Shown in pieces: positions 26,062 to 35,499 of a stretch of 56,686 bases of DNA (within the stretch, counting starts at the first letter, position 1; every line of letters starts with the position of its first letter). The position numbers and the translations under genes are program-made. Source of the DNA: an uncultured Bacteroidia bacterium (GTDB lineage: Bacteria > Bacteroidota > Bacteroidia > Bacteroidales > Prolixibacteraceae); the NCBI GenBank assembly GCA_903854235.1, contig CAINVV010000236.1, positions 1-56,686 on the forward strand. Reading direction: 5' to 3'. The notes below the pieces were generated by a model. That model did no database searches, had not been told where the DNA came from, and worked only from the letters and a program-made list of their open reading frames with translations.

Positions 26062-27738
26062 ATGGATAAAAAAACCAAGTGGAGTTTAGGTATCGGAAGC
26101 ATCCTGCTTCTGGTACTTCTCATGAACGGTCATCAAATGGCCACAAAACTGTTCGGTGCTGCCAAATACCAAAATGCCCACATGAATCCCGGCAATGTTA
26201 CCGTTCCTGTTGCCCGAACATTGCCCTGGAAAACACATTCAGCCTTTGCCGACAGCATTTGCAGCAACTGGGCATCCCTGTCACTGTCCGACAAAGCATT
26301 GGACGGGAAAGGGATTGCACCCCGAATCCTGCTGGCCAAACTCTGGATGAAACGCGACATTCCCGAGGTGAACAAGACCATCCTTAAACTTCAGGTTTGG
26401 GGAGTATCGGGCTCCTCCTGGGCACTGAATAAAAAAGGGGACTACGATTTCTCGATCACCATCTATACCACCATCCTCTACCTATTTGGCAACCAGCCGG
26501 ATTTGCTTTACCCCGAAACAAAGGACTATTTGCTGAAGGTCCTCCTGGTAGAAGAGGGAAACCTCTTCCGCACAACGGCACCACGAACGCTCGGATTGGT
26601 GCGTGAAACTGAAAACCACGTCCTGATGACGGAGGGCTCCCGCTACCTGAAAAACAGGTGGCTGGCAAATCATGGAGAAAAAGATTCAAAATACGACAAT
26701 CTGCAGAATGGCATGGAGGAGAAACTGATGGCGTTCATGAACGAGATGCGAACCGACGGTCTCTATGAGTTCAACTCCCTTCCCTACATCGGGTACACCA
26801 TCACGGCACTGCTCAACCTAGAGGCTTTTGGCTCAGAAAAATTGCGCGCCGAAGCCCGGGAGGTGCTCGATTTCATGAACTGGAGCTATGCCCTTGGAAG
26901 TTACCAGCTCAAGCATTATCCCCCGATGCGGCGCAGGTACGAAAAGGCAGGGATCACGGAGATCACAACCGATTACCAATCCGTTTTCATGAAATCCTGG
27001 TTAAGTTTTTCTCCGGTCCAGCATTTCAACAAAAACATCCACAGCGGCGAAGTTCACGCGGTGATGGGGGCGATTATGCCCTATCGTCCTGCCGACAAGG
27101 TGGTAGAAACGATCTTCGACAAAGGAGACGGCTACTTCGTTCAGATGGGTCACGGCCAGGAATCATCGCCCGAAATCTATTCGGCAGGAAAGAAATCCCT
27201 GCTCTCTGCCGGTGGCGTCAACCGCGGCACACGCTCCATCATTGTAGCCAGGCCCATTTGCCTTTTCCTGAATGAGGATGCGGAGAACCTTTCTGCCATT
27301 TTTCATCTGGCAGGTCCAGGTACCGATTTCATGAAATGGAACAACACCGGGGTCTTCAAAAATTTTGCCTGTGCTGCTGGACCTGTTTTCGTCCCTGACG
27401 AATATAAAACTGCTGCCGGGAATGAAAACTGGAGAATATACACCACCAAAGACAGTCTGCTGATAGCCGTCCATTCGACCCTCAATTTTGGAATCCTGGC
27501 CCTGTTCAACCATCAGTCTCCGGATGAGCTGGTCAAAAAATTGGCCGAAGCCAACCCTGACCCGGAAAAACTCAAGTCCTCCTTCCAGTTTCCAGCAGGT
27601 GCTAAAATCGAATATGAGGTGCTTGCACCAAAAGACAAATGGGTGATAACTGGGGTAGATGGCAAGCCTGTTGACAGGGAATATGACAAATGGGCGTTGA
27701 TTGAAGGAGATTTATACTGTATGCCAAAGCACGAATAA
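26062..27738 (+). CDS. Membrane-anchored toroid protein, lyase-like (toroid member 5)
   Basis: An N-terminal membrane segment (about 8-22; LGIGSILLLVLLMNG) lacks an obvious cleavage site, so it may stay as an anchor. The helical domain up to about residue 300 has ETENHVLM (Glu184, Asn185, His186) and YEFNSLPYIG (Glu236, Phe237, Tyr242). The Asn-His to Tyr distance is 57, like that of the catalytic Asn-His and Tyr of PL17-type lyases. The remainder is beta-rich (QMGHGQESSPEIYSAGKKSLLSAGG; RSIIVARPICLFLNEDAENL), which fits a C-terminal beta-sandwich. No named family recognised. It ends 93 bp before the outer-membrane barrel gene. Confidence 0.73.
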   Translation: MDKKTKWSLGIGSILLLVLLMNGHQMATKLFGAAKYQNAHMNPGNVTVPVARTLPWKTHSAFADSICSNWASLSLSDKALDGKGIAPRILLAKLWMKRDIPEVNKTILKLQVWGVSGSSWALNKKGDYDFSITIYTTILYLFGNQPDLLYPETKDYLLKVLLVEEGNLFRTTAPRTLGLVRETENHVLMTEGSRYLKNRWLANHGEKDSKYDNLQNGMEEKLMAFMNEMRTDGLYEFNSLPYIGYTITALLNLEAFGSEKLRAEAREVLDFMNWSYALGSYQLKHYPPMRRRYEKAGITEITTDYQSVFMKSWLSFSPVQHFNKNIHSGEVHAVMGAIMPYRPADKVVETIFDKGDGYFVQMGHGQESSPEIYSAGKKSLLSAGGVNRGTRSIIVARPICLFLNEDAENLSAIFHLAGPGTDFMKWNNTGVFKNFACAAGPVFVPDEYKTAAGNENWRIYTTKDSLLIAVHSTLNFGILALFNHQSPDELVKKLAEANPDPEKLKSSFQFPAGAKIEYEVLAPKDKWVITGVDGKPVDREYDKWALIEGDLYCMPKHE

Positions 27739-27831
27739 TTCAATGTATTAGAAGTATAGAAAAGAAAAAAATAGCCTACGATAATTACTTAAATTCGTTC
27801 GTTGTTGCTGTTCTTATCTAACAAGTTTATT

Positions 27832-29103
27832 ATGCAAAAAATTACTTTCACCATCCTATTTATGCTTCTGTTTTTTTCAGCCTTTTCTCAGGAGACTCCC
27901 GCCAAAACGGATACCTTAAGAAAAGACGCGCTCAATGTGTATATGGATGCATCTGACTATATCCGAAAGGAAATCCCTTATGTAAACTATGTGAGAGACA
28001 TTAAGGATGCCGGGGTTTACATCATCTCAACCAACCAGAATACAGGCTCAGGCGGAAGCAAGTTTACCTATTTTCTCGTTGGCCAGTTGGAGTACAAAAC
28101 CATGCGCGACACGCTCTCATTCGTCACTTCACCGGATGAAACACAGGATGGGATAAGGGTAAAGATGGTGAATGCCTTAAAGATGGGGCTCATGCGTTAT
28201 GTGGCCAAAACACCCCTGTCGAAATACATGAAGATCAGTTTTAGTGAGCCATTGTCGGAAACAGTCTCCTCAGATAAATGGAAAAGTTGGGTTTACAGGG
28301 CCACTTTCAATGGATGGCTGGATGGTCAGCAAACTTACAAATCGACCAACCTGAACGGGAATATCTCCGCCTCCAGGGTAACAGCCGATTGGAAAATCAA
28401 CCTGACAGGGAGATACAATTATGGAATAGAAAAATTCGATGTGGATGGAGATGTAATCACCAGCAACAACAATTCCAAATCGTTGAATACCCTCGTGGTC
28501 AGAAGCATTTCCGATCATTGGTCGTATGGAGGGACTGTTTACGTCGGATCCTCCAGTTACAGCAATTACCGTTTCTCAAGCTCTCTCCTGCCGGGAATGG
28601 AATACGATCTTTTCCCCTACTCCCAATCTACCAGGAAACAATTGAGGATACTCTATTCTGCCGGCTACAAATACACCAATTACCTCGACACCACCATTTA
28701 CAACATGACCAAAGAGGGGCATTGGATGCATTCCGTCAACGTCGCCTACGCGGTCGTGCAAAAATGGGGCTCCATCAATCTTAGCCTCAACTACAGCAAT
28801 TACCTGCACGATTGGTCGAAGAACAATCTTTCGCTCAACGGTTGGCTCGATCTCCGGGTTGCCAAAGGATTATCTGTCAGCTTTGGTGGGGGTGCCTCCC
28901 TGATCCACGATCAACTGGGATTGGTCAAAGGGGGTGCGACCACCGAAGAGGTACTCCTTCGCAGGAAAGAGCTGGCAACACAGTTTCAATATTTTACCAG
29001 TTTTGGTTTTACCTATACTTTTGGCTCCATATACAACAACGTGGTGAACCCGCGATTTGGAAACAATGGCGGCGATGGGATGATGATCTCTGTGGGTTAT
29101 TGA
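27832..29103 (+). CDS. Predicted outer-membrane beta-barrel protein
   Basis: The start is taken at ATG 27832 (signal TFTILFMLLFFSAFSQ); the upstream ATG at 27802 would add ten residues before the signal. After an N-terminal periplasmic-looking domain (about 20-150; VYMDASDYIRKEIPYVNYVRD) the chain becomes a run of alternating amphipathic strands rich in Ser, Tyr, Gly and Asn. It ends in an aromatic residue (MISVGY), the normal signal for outer-membrane barrel insertion. It is not SusC (no TonB-dependent plug and too short at 423 residues). Its role in the locus is unknown; a passive channel or surface factor for oligosaccharides is a guess. The 93-bp gap upstream is AT-rich. Confidence 0.7.
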   Translation: MQKITFTILFMLLFFSAFSQETPAKTDTLRKDALNVYMDASDYIRKEIPYVNYVRDIKDAGVYIISTNQNTGSGGSKFTYFLVGQLEYKTMRDTLSFVTSPDETQDGIRVKMVNALKMGLMRYVAKTPLSKYMKISFSEPLSETVSSDKWKSWVYRATFNGWLDGQQTYKSTNLNGNISASRVTADWKINLTGRYNYGIEKFDVDGDVITSNNNSKSLNTLVVRSISDHWSYGGTVYVGSSSYSNYRFSSSLLPGMEYDLFPYSQSTRKQLRILYSAGYKYTNYLDTTIYNMTKEGHWMHSVNVAYAVVQKWGSINLSLNYSNYLHDWSKNNLSLNGWLDLRVAKGLSVSFGGGASLIHDQLGLVKGGATTEEVLLRRKELATQFQYFTSFGFTYTFGSIYNNVVNPRFGNNGGDGMMISVGY

Positions 29104-29134
29104 CATTCACTTAAAACGATTACAAGAACAATAC

Positions 29135-31414
29135 ATGATGAAACTTTTCACGCTATTAACTGCAATTCTTTCCCTATCCCTTGCAACTGTTTCGGCTCAA
29201 AAGAGCCTGAAACCGGTCGACCTGGTCTACCCGCAACTCGACAGCGAAAACTCACGCTGGATCTTCTTCTCTTCCGCCTGCCGGCCTTTTGGGATGGTCA
29301 ACCTCTTCCCTGATACCCGTGTCAATGGAGACTGGGGCAGCGGTTACCGCTACGAAGCCGATACCATCAAGGGGTTCAGCCACATCCACGAATGGCAGCT
29401 TTCGGGATTGTCAGTGATGCCAGTGGCCGTTCCCACAGGCAAAAAAGCCAGTTTGTTCGCAGATTATTCCTCCACCTTTTCCCACAAGACCGAAACGGTC
29501 CATCCGGGATACCACGTGGTATTTCTGGATCGCTATGCGGTAAAGGCAGAACTGACTGCCACCTCCAGGGTGGGATTTCACAGGTACCGGTTTCCTGGTA
29601 AGGTAAATGCGGCGGTGATGATCAACCTCAACGGCGAACTCGGCCCTTGTGTCATCAAGGAGGGGAAGCTCCATCAGCCAGGTCCGCGCACTCTGAGGGG
29701 GAGCTTTGTCGATGGCATCACCCGCAGGAGGCCAAAAGACTTCAATGTTTACTTCGAAATTGCCTTCAATGCCGACATCAAATCCCTCGACAAGGACGAC
29801 AAAACCGGCAACTATCTGGTCAGTTTTGACACTCCCGCCAAGGGAGAACTGCTGATGAAGGCCGCCATTTCCTACACTTCGGAAGAAAATGCCGCCGGTA
29901 ACATGAAAGCCGAACTCCCGGGATGGGAGTTCGATGCCACCGTCAAACAGGCACAGGAGGAGTGGAACAGCATGCTCGGCCGCATCCGGATCGAAGGCGG
30001 AACCCAGCAACAGCAACAACGGTTTTACACCGACCTCTACCACTCCATTTTGGGTCGGCGGACCATCAGCGATGCCAATGGAGCCTATCCCGACAACACG
30101 GGCGAAAAGTCTCTGGTGAAGCAGATTCCTTGCGACAAATCCGGGAAACCGCTCTTCAACCAATACAACTTCGATGCCTTCTGGGGAGCCCAGTGGACCC
30201 TGAACACCCTCTGGGACCTGGTCTATCCGGAGATCAGCGAGGAGTTTGTGCACTCGATGATGCAGTATTACCACGACGGCGGACTGATTCCCCGCGGACC
30301 GGCAGGTGGTAACTATACCTATGTGATGGTCGGTGCGTCAACGACCCCCTTTGTGGTTAGTGCTTTCCAGAAGGGAATCATCAAGGAAAATACGGAGGAA
30401 ATATACCAGGCACTCAAAAAGAACCATATGCCGGGAGGCATCATGTCCAGGGCCGGCTACGAGCACACCACGGCCCTAGGCGGCGGACTGAATTACTACA
30501 TCGAGAAAGGCTATGTTCCTTTTCCCCTGCCGGGAGCCACCTACGGCTTCCACCAGGACGGTGCCGGAATGACCCTCGAATATGCCTATCAGGATTGGAC
30601 CCTGGCCCAGATGGCAAAGGCACTGGGTCACGCAGGTGATTACGGCTATTTTATGAAGCGCTCCCAAAACTACCAGAACCTCTACGACCCCGAAACCGGA
30701 TGGATTCGGCCGAAAGGGGTGGATGGCAAATGGTATGCTCCTTTCGATCCCTTCGAAGCCAACCACGGCTTCATCGAATCCAACAGCGCCCAGGCAACCT
30801 GGTTCGTTCCTCAGGATCTTCCCGGACTGGCCACTCTGATGGGCGGGAACGAGGCTGCGATCAAAAAGCTGGAACAATCCTTTGTTTCGGCCCGGAAGCT
30901 GGGTTTCACCTCCGGAAATTCGCACAGCAAGGAGCTGCACCCCGAATACAGCAGAATCCCTATCAACTATGGAAATGAACCCTCCATCCAAACAGCCTAC
31001 ATCTTCAACCTCCTTGGCAAACCAAGACTGACGGAATATTGGTCACGTGAGGTGGTGAATACCGCTTTCAGCGGACTCTCGCCGGCAACGGGCTACAATG
31101 GGGACGAAGATCAGGGACTGATGGGCACCCTGTCTGTTCTTTACAAAATTGGGCTGTTCCAGATGAACGGGGGAACCGAGGCCAATCCGGTCTACCAAAT
31201 TGGCAGTCCGATTTTCGATCAGATCACCATCGAGCTCAATCCGAAGTACTATCCTGGTAAGTTTTTGACGATAAAAACCATCGGCAACAGCGACAAAAAC
31301 AGGTATGTCCTGTCTGCAGATTTCAATGGCAATCCAGTTGGAGAATCAGGTTTAAACCACAAGGAGCTCGCAAAAGGGGGAGTGTTAACCCTGAAAATGG
31401 GAGACCAGCAATAA
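29135..31414 (+). CDS. GH92 exo-alpha-mannosidase-type hydrolase (copy B, divergent)
   Basis: The signal peptide is FTLLTAILSLSLATVSAQ. The N-terminal beta domain has FFSSACRPFGMVNLFPDT and GFSHIHEWQLSG. The toroid domain contains PRGPAGGNYTYVMVGAS, TLEYAYQDW (general-acid Glu482) and GYNGDEDQG (Asp657, Asp659), the GH92 acid and base/metal motifs. It belongs to a different GH92 branch from the enzyme at 10214: it has WGAQWTLNTLWDLVYP where that one has FWDTFRAVHPFF, and DEDQGLMGTLSVLYKIG where that one has DEDNGQTSAWYLFSALG. A different aglycone or linkage is thus expected. It is followed 28 bp later by a sulfatase. Confidence 0.9.
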   Translation: MMKLFTLLTAILSLSLATVSAQKSLKPVDLVYPQLDSENSRWIFFSSACRPFGMVNLFPDTRVNGDWGSGYRYEADTIKGFSHIHEWQLSGLSVMPVAVPTGKKASLFADYSSTFSHKTETVHPGYHVVFLDRYAVKAELTATSRVGFHRYRFPGKVNAAVMINLNGELGPCVIKEGKLHQPGPRTLRGSFVDGITRRRPKDFNVYFEIAFNADIKSLDKDDKTGNYLVSFDTPAKGELLMKAAISYTSEENAAGNMKAELPGWEFDATVKQAQEEWNSMLGRIRIEGGTQQQQQRFYTDLYHSILGRRTISDANGAYPDNTGEKSLVKQIPCDKSGKPLFNQYNFDAFWGAQWTLNTLWDLVYPEISEEFVHSMMQYYHDGGLIPRGPAGGNYTYVMVGASTTPFVVSAFQKGIIKENTEEIYQALKKNHMPGGIMSRAGYEHTTALGGGLNYYIEKGYVPFPLPGATYGFHQDGAGMTLEYAYQDWTLAQMAKALGHAGDYGYFMKRSQNYQNLYDPETGWIRPKGVDGKWYAPFDPFEANHGFIESNSAQATWFVPQDLPGLATLMGGNEAAIKKLEQSFVSARKLGFTSGNSHSKELHPEYSRIPINYGNEPSIQTAYIFNLLGKPRLTEYWSREVVNTAFSGLSPATGYNGDEDQGLMGTLSVLYKIGLFQMNGGTEANPVYQIGSPIFDQITIELNPKYYPGKFLTIKTIGNSDKNRYVLSADFNGNPVGESGLNHKELAKGGVLTLKMGDQQ

Positions 31415-31442
31415 CTACAAGGAAAACAAACTTCGAACTACC

Positions 31443-32858
31443 ATGAGACTAAAAACTGCGCTTGTCCCGATACTTTCGCTAGCCATCTCCCCGCTGATGG
31501 CCAAGAATCCGCGTCCCAATTTCATCTTCATCCTCGCCGACGACCTGGGATGGACCGCCACCTCCTCCCCCATCGACAACAGGATTCCGGAATCCAGGAG
31601 TGATTTTTACGAGACCCCCAACCTCGACAGGCTCGGAAACCAGGGAATCAGGTTTTCCAACGGGTATGCTCCGGCTTCCATTTGCACACCTTCCCGCAGG
31701 AGTATCCAGTTCGGGCAGACTCCGCTGCGTCTGGGCGATGTCACCTTTGCGGAAAACTACAACCCTAAAACGAAGGAGTGGCTCACAATTCCGCGAATGT
31801 TGAAATCGATTGATCCTGCTTACAAAACTGCCCACTATGGCAAGTGGGACCTGCGGGCCAACATCTTTCCGGAGGACCTGGGCTACGACGAAAGTGACGG
31901 AGATACCGGGAACATCAATGGCGATGTGATGTTCGAAAAAACCGACAAATTCACGGCCCATTTCACGAACAACGATCCCAAGCGGATTGAAACGATCACC
32001 AAAAGGGCGCTCAGCTTCGTCAAACGCCAGACCGAAGCGGGGAATCCCTTCTACCTGCAACTCTCCCACTATGCCACCCACGTCGACATCCAGTCCAAGG
32101 AGAAGACTTTCCTTAAATTCGATCAGAAAGAGAAAGGGAAGATTCACGACAGTCCAGGCTGGGCCGGAATGCTCTACGACCTGGATGCCGGCATCGGCAA
32201 GGTACTGGACCTGGTCGAAAAATTGGGGATCGGAGACAACACCTACATCATTTTTATGGCCGACAATGGCGCCGTGGAGTTTCTGCCGCCCGTCAGCAAC
32301 CGGCTGGATCCGCCATCCACATTTTCGAAACAGATGATCAACTTCCCGCTCAGGGGAGGAAAATGGACCCTGTATGAAGGTGGGACCCGGGTACCCTTCA
32401 TCATCAGCGGCCCCGGAATCAAGCCTGGACAGTATTGCCACGTGCCGGTCACGGGATTTGACCTGATGCCCACCCTGGCCGACCTGGCCGGCGATAGGAA
32501 GCCCCTTCCGGAGTACCTGGATGGTGGAAGCCTCCACCCCGTGCTGAAGGACCCTGCAGGAGGAAAGGTGCACAGGGCGCATACGGAACTATTTTTTCAC
32601 CGGTACACGGATGCCTATCCGCACTCTTCCATCCTGGATGGCAATTTCAAGCTGATCAGGTTCCTGAAGACGAAGAAGATCGAGCTGTATGATCTGAGCA
32701 TCGACCTCGGCGAGGTAAACGACCTGGCCGCCAAAATGGCTGATAAGGTGAAACTGATGGGAGACAAACTGGACAATTATCTGAAAGAGGTCAATTCCGA
32801 GGTTTTGCGATCAGATCTACCCAAATCCAAAAAGAAGAAGGACAACGATGAAGATTAA
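31443..32858 (+). CDS. S1-family sulfatase, Cys-type (1)
   Basis: A short signal (VPILSLAISPLMA) is followed by the alkaline-phosphatase-like sulfatase fold: FIFILADDLGWTA (metal Asp pair), the formylglycine site ASICTPSRRSIQFG with Cys81, KWDLRANIF where many sulfatases have GKWHLG, and FMADNGAVEF (metal Asp-Asn). The substrate is a sulfate ester on the target glycan; the sub-family cannot be fixed. The GK[WH] segment and the QFG in place of LTG after the CTPSR motif are slightly unusual. The tail is strongly charged (SKKKKDNDED). The last 11 bp overlap the start of the heparinase-type gene, implying translational coupling. Confidence 0.9.
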   Translation: MRLKTALVPILSLAISPLMAKNPRPNFIFILADDLGWTATSSPIDNRIPESRSDFYETPNLDRLGNQGIRFSNGYAPASICTPSRRSIQFGQTPLRLGDVTFAENYNPKTKEWLTIPRMLKSIDPAYKTAHYGKWDLRANIFPEDLGYDESDGDTGNINGDVMFEKTDKFTAHFTNNDPKRIETITKRALSFVKRQTEAGNPFYLQLSHYATHVDIQSKEKTFLKFDQKEKGKIHDSPGWAGMLYDLDAGIGKVLDLVEKLGIGDNTYIIFMADNGAVEFLPPVSNRLDPPSTFSKQMINFPLRGGKWTLYEGGTRVPFIISGPGIKPGQYCHVPVTGFDLMPTLADLAGDRKPLPEYLDGGSLHPVLKDPAGGKVHRAHTELFFHRYTDAYPHSSILDGNFKLIRFLKTKKIELYDLSIDLGEVNDLAAKMADKVKLMGDKLDNYLKEVNSEVLRSDLPKSKKKKDNDED

Positions 32859-35499
32859 AAAACTTTCATTTACCAGGAATGTTCCTGCCGGGATATTGCA
32901 AGGATGGGCCTTTGTCACTTGCCTCATCTTTTCCCTGTCTTTCCTTTCTGCAACCGGAATCAGCGGACAAACTGAGCTAAAAGCAGCCGGGGAGTACCCT
33001 GTCCTGCACCCGAAATTCAGGGAGTGGCCGACACCTGCCCTGGATATGACCGTTGCATTCAATCCTCAACCTCTGCTGTGGCCGGCCGTGAAAGGAAAGA
33101 ATGCTTCCTACGCAGTAAGATTATCCAAAGATTCTACCTTTCGGTCGAAAGAAACAGTGGCTTGGGAAGGAATCAGATGGGCCATGCTCCATCCGCATCA
33201 GAAACTTTCCTCCGGGAGATGGTATTGGCAATACCGCAACCGCGCTGAAAAATGGTCCGAACAGAACAGTTTTGTAGTTCCAAAAAATGCCATTGATTTC
33301 AATGCCCCTGCGGCCGAAAAATTGCTGGCTGCCATTCCCTCTTCCCACCCGCGTGTGCTGCTGGATGCTGCAAGCCTCAAAAAATTCAGAAAGGAGGCAT
33401 CCGGTACCACGGAGGCCGGAAATATTTTGGCCGAAGCAACTAAAAATTTGTCCCTTCCTTTGCCGAAAGAGAGCCAGGCGCAACGCATCATCGAAGGTGA
33501 AACCCCCGACCAGAACAAGAAACTGGCCCAGCTGGCCAGTCAGTTCTTTAGCAACAAGGTTTACAACACCATCAACACCGCTTGTCAGGCTTACTTGCTT
33601 ACCGGGGAAGAAAAGTATGCCGTTCAGGCCATCAACTGGGCCCTGGAGGCCGCCACCTGGGATCCTAAGGGGGTCACCTTGTTGAACGATTTCGGAGATG
33701 CCAGATGCATGCTCGGTATGGCAATTGCCTTCGACACCTTCAACGGCCAACTGGATTTTAAACAAAAGACACTGTTGGTGGGGGCCATCAAGTCCCGTGC
33801 AGAGCGAATCTACAAGAGCTGGATCAACTTCACGGATCCGAAAATTCTCTCCAGTCACGTCTGGCAGCACATCCTCGACTATTTCCTGGAATCCTCGATC
33901 GCCATTTACGGTGAAACGCCGGAAGCCGCCGATTGGATCAGCTATGCCTACGAACTCTGGCTCTGCCGTGCACCGGTTCTTGGAGCTGACGACGGCGACT
34001 GGGTCATCGGTCTCTCGTATTTCAGATTGAATATGGAAACCCTGCTGAACATTCCGACCATCATCAAAAATTACACGGGTTTTGATTTCATCCGACAGCA
34101 CCCCTGGTACATACAAAACCCCTCCTGGTTGGTCTATGCACTGCCACCTGGCTCCTCCGGCGACGGCTTCGGCGACAACTCCGAGTTGCTCCTATCTCCG
34201 GGAGAAGAGTTTCTGGCCTGGTCAGACGCCCTGAGCAAACTCTCCGGAAATGGCATGGCCTCTTGGTACGCACAGCAAATCGTGAAAAAAGAACACCTGA
34301 AGGTGGCTGATTCCGAAATGCTGCAGTGGTTCCGGATTCGTTACCTTCGTGGAATACCGGCACCAAAACCCGATAAAACAGAGACCTGGCCCCAAAGCCG
34401 GGCATTCTTCGGTAATGGTCTCGCAGAGTTGCACAGCAACCTGACTGATGTGGACAACGACCTGTTTGTACCCATGCGCTCAAGCCCGTTCGGCTCCTAC
34501 GGCCACATGCTGGCCGACCAGAACACCTTTAACGTGGTGGCCGGGGGCAAGCGGCTCTTCTTCCGCTCGGGATACAAAGTAGCTATGGACGATCCGCACC
34601 GTCTGCTCTGGTACAAACACACAAGGGGCCAGAACGGGATCCTGGTCGACAACCAGGGACAACCCTTCGACGTAGAGTCGTATGGATACATCGCCAGGTT
34701 CCTGGATGGGAAATCACTCTCCTATGCCGTTGGGGATGCCTCGTCAGCTTACAAAAGTGACTCCGAAAACCAGGATGCCGGTGTGAAAAAATTCCGCCGA
34801 CACCTGCTGCTGCTGAAACCGGATATCCTGGTGGTCTACGACGAACTCGAGGCCAAACAACCGGTAAACTGGTCGTGGCTGATCCACAGCCCGCAGAAAA
34901 TTGGAATAGACAGCGTCCAAAATGCATTCACCTGTTCCAACGGAGTGGTGAATTCTGTTACCAACTTCTACTCCTCTCAACCGGTAAGATGGTCCATGAC
35001 CAACATCTTTACTCCCCCACTGACCAACTGGACCCAGAAAAGGGACGACGATGGCAACCTGGTGCACTACGAGAACGACCAGTGGCACCTGACCGCCGCC
35101 ACGACAGGTAAATCAACATCCGTTCGTTTCCTCTCCATCTTCAGGATGACAAAAAATGGTCTCCTGCCGGGAATGCCAAGCGACGTGGTGGTGAACAACA
35201 ACCAATACAAATTCGCCGGTTGGATCATCAAGGCAGAATTAGACCCTTCGAAATTCCCGATTTTAGAGGCTTCCCGGCAGGATCAACAGGTATTCTTCAC
35301 CTCCTCCGCTCCATCGCTACTCCTTCAAGGGAAAAAGTACAAGGGCAAAATTGAAGGCAGTTCCAAACTGGCCGAGAGGATCAACAACAAAACAACCTTT
35401 TCGGAGGTTGCCGACCAGCTACCGGAAGTCACCAGGGAGATTCCGGACCACGTCAACATGGCCAAACCACGTAAAAAAAATAACAACAATGAAGAATAA
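32848..35499 (+). CDS. Heparinase II/III-type polysaccharide lyase with DUF4962-like N-terminus
   Basis: A long signal/anchor region (WAFVTCLIFSLSFLSATGISGQ) is followed by an FN3-like N-terminal part (about 45-150; LLWPAVKGKNASYAVRLSKDSTF, WYWQYRN), as in DUF4962 proteins, then a helical toroid (about 160-500) and a beta-sandwich (about 520-860). Likely active-site elements are SSHVWQH (His337, His341), WVIGLSYF (Tyr391) and SYGHMLADQNTF (His553), the last being the typical His at the start of the heparinase II/III beta domain. These enzymes cut uronic-acid-containing chains by beta-elimination, producing unsaturated ends for GH105. The substrate is not readable. It overlaps the sulfatases on both sides by 11 bp, so lyase and sulfatases are made together. 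Confidence 0.87.
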   Translation: MKIKKLSFTRNVPAGILQGWAFVTCLIFSLSFLSATGISGQTELKAAGEYPVLHPKFREWPTPALDMTVAFNPQPLLWPAVKGKNASYAVRLSKDSTFRSKETVAWEGIRWAMLHPHQKLSSGRWYWQYRNRAEKWSEQNSFVVPKNAIDFNAPAAEKLLAAIPSSHPRVLLDAASLKKFRKEASGTTEAGNILAEATKNLSLPLPKESQAQRIIEGETPDQNKKLAQLASQFFSNKVYNTINTACQAYLLTGEEKYAVQAINWALEAATWDPKGVTLLNDFGDARCMLGMAIAFDTFNGQLDFKQKTLLVGAIKSRAERIYKSWINFTDPKILSSHVWQHILDYFLESSIAIYGETPEAADWISYAYELWLCRAPVLGADDGDWVIGLSYFRLNMETLLNIPTIIKNYTGFDFIRQHPWYIQNPSWLVYALPPGSSGDGFGDNSELLLSPGEEFLAWSDALSKLSGNGMASWYAQQIVKKEHLKVADSEMLQWFRIRYLRGIPAPKPDKTETWPQSRAFFGNGLAELHSNLTDVDNDLFVPMRSSPFGSYGHMLADQNTFNVVAGGKRLFFRSGYKVAMDDPHRLLWYKHTRGQNGILVDNQGQPFDVESYGYIARFLDGKSLSYAVGDASSAYKSDSENQDAGVKKFRRHLLLLKPDILVVYDELEAKQPVNWSWLIHSPQKIGIDSVQNAFTCSNGVVNSVTNFYSSQPVRWSMTNIFTPPLTNWTQKRDDDGNLVHYENDQWHLTAATTGKSTSVRFLSIFRMTKNGLLPGMPSDVVVNNNQYKFAGWIIKAELDPSKFPILEASRQDQQVFFTSSAPSLLLQGKKYKGKIEGSSKLAERINNKTTFSEVADQLPEVTREIPDHVNMAKPRKKNNNNEE

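Noticed and set aside
27832-29103. The outer-membrane barrel as a SusC-type TonB-dependent transporter
   Set aside because: It is only 423 residues, with no plug domain or TonB box, and has no SusD partner.
32848-35499. Naming the substrate as heparin/heparan because of the heparinase II/III fold and an N-sulfatase-like neighbour
   Set aside because: The fold covers lyases for alginate, ulvan and other glycans, and the accompanying alpha-galactosidases, GH92 and GH95 do not fit a glycosaminoglycan alone.
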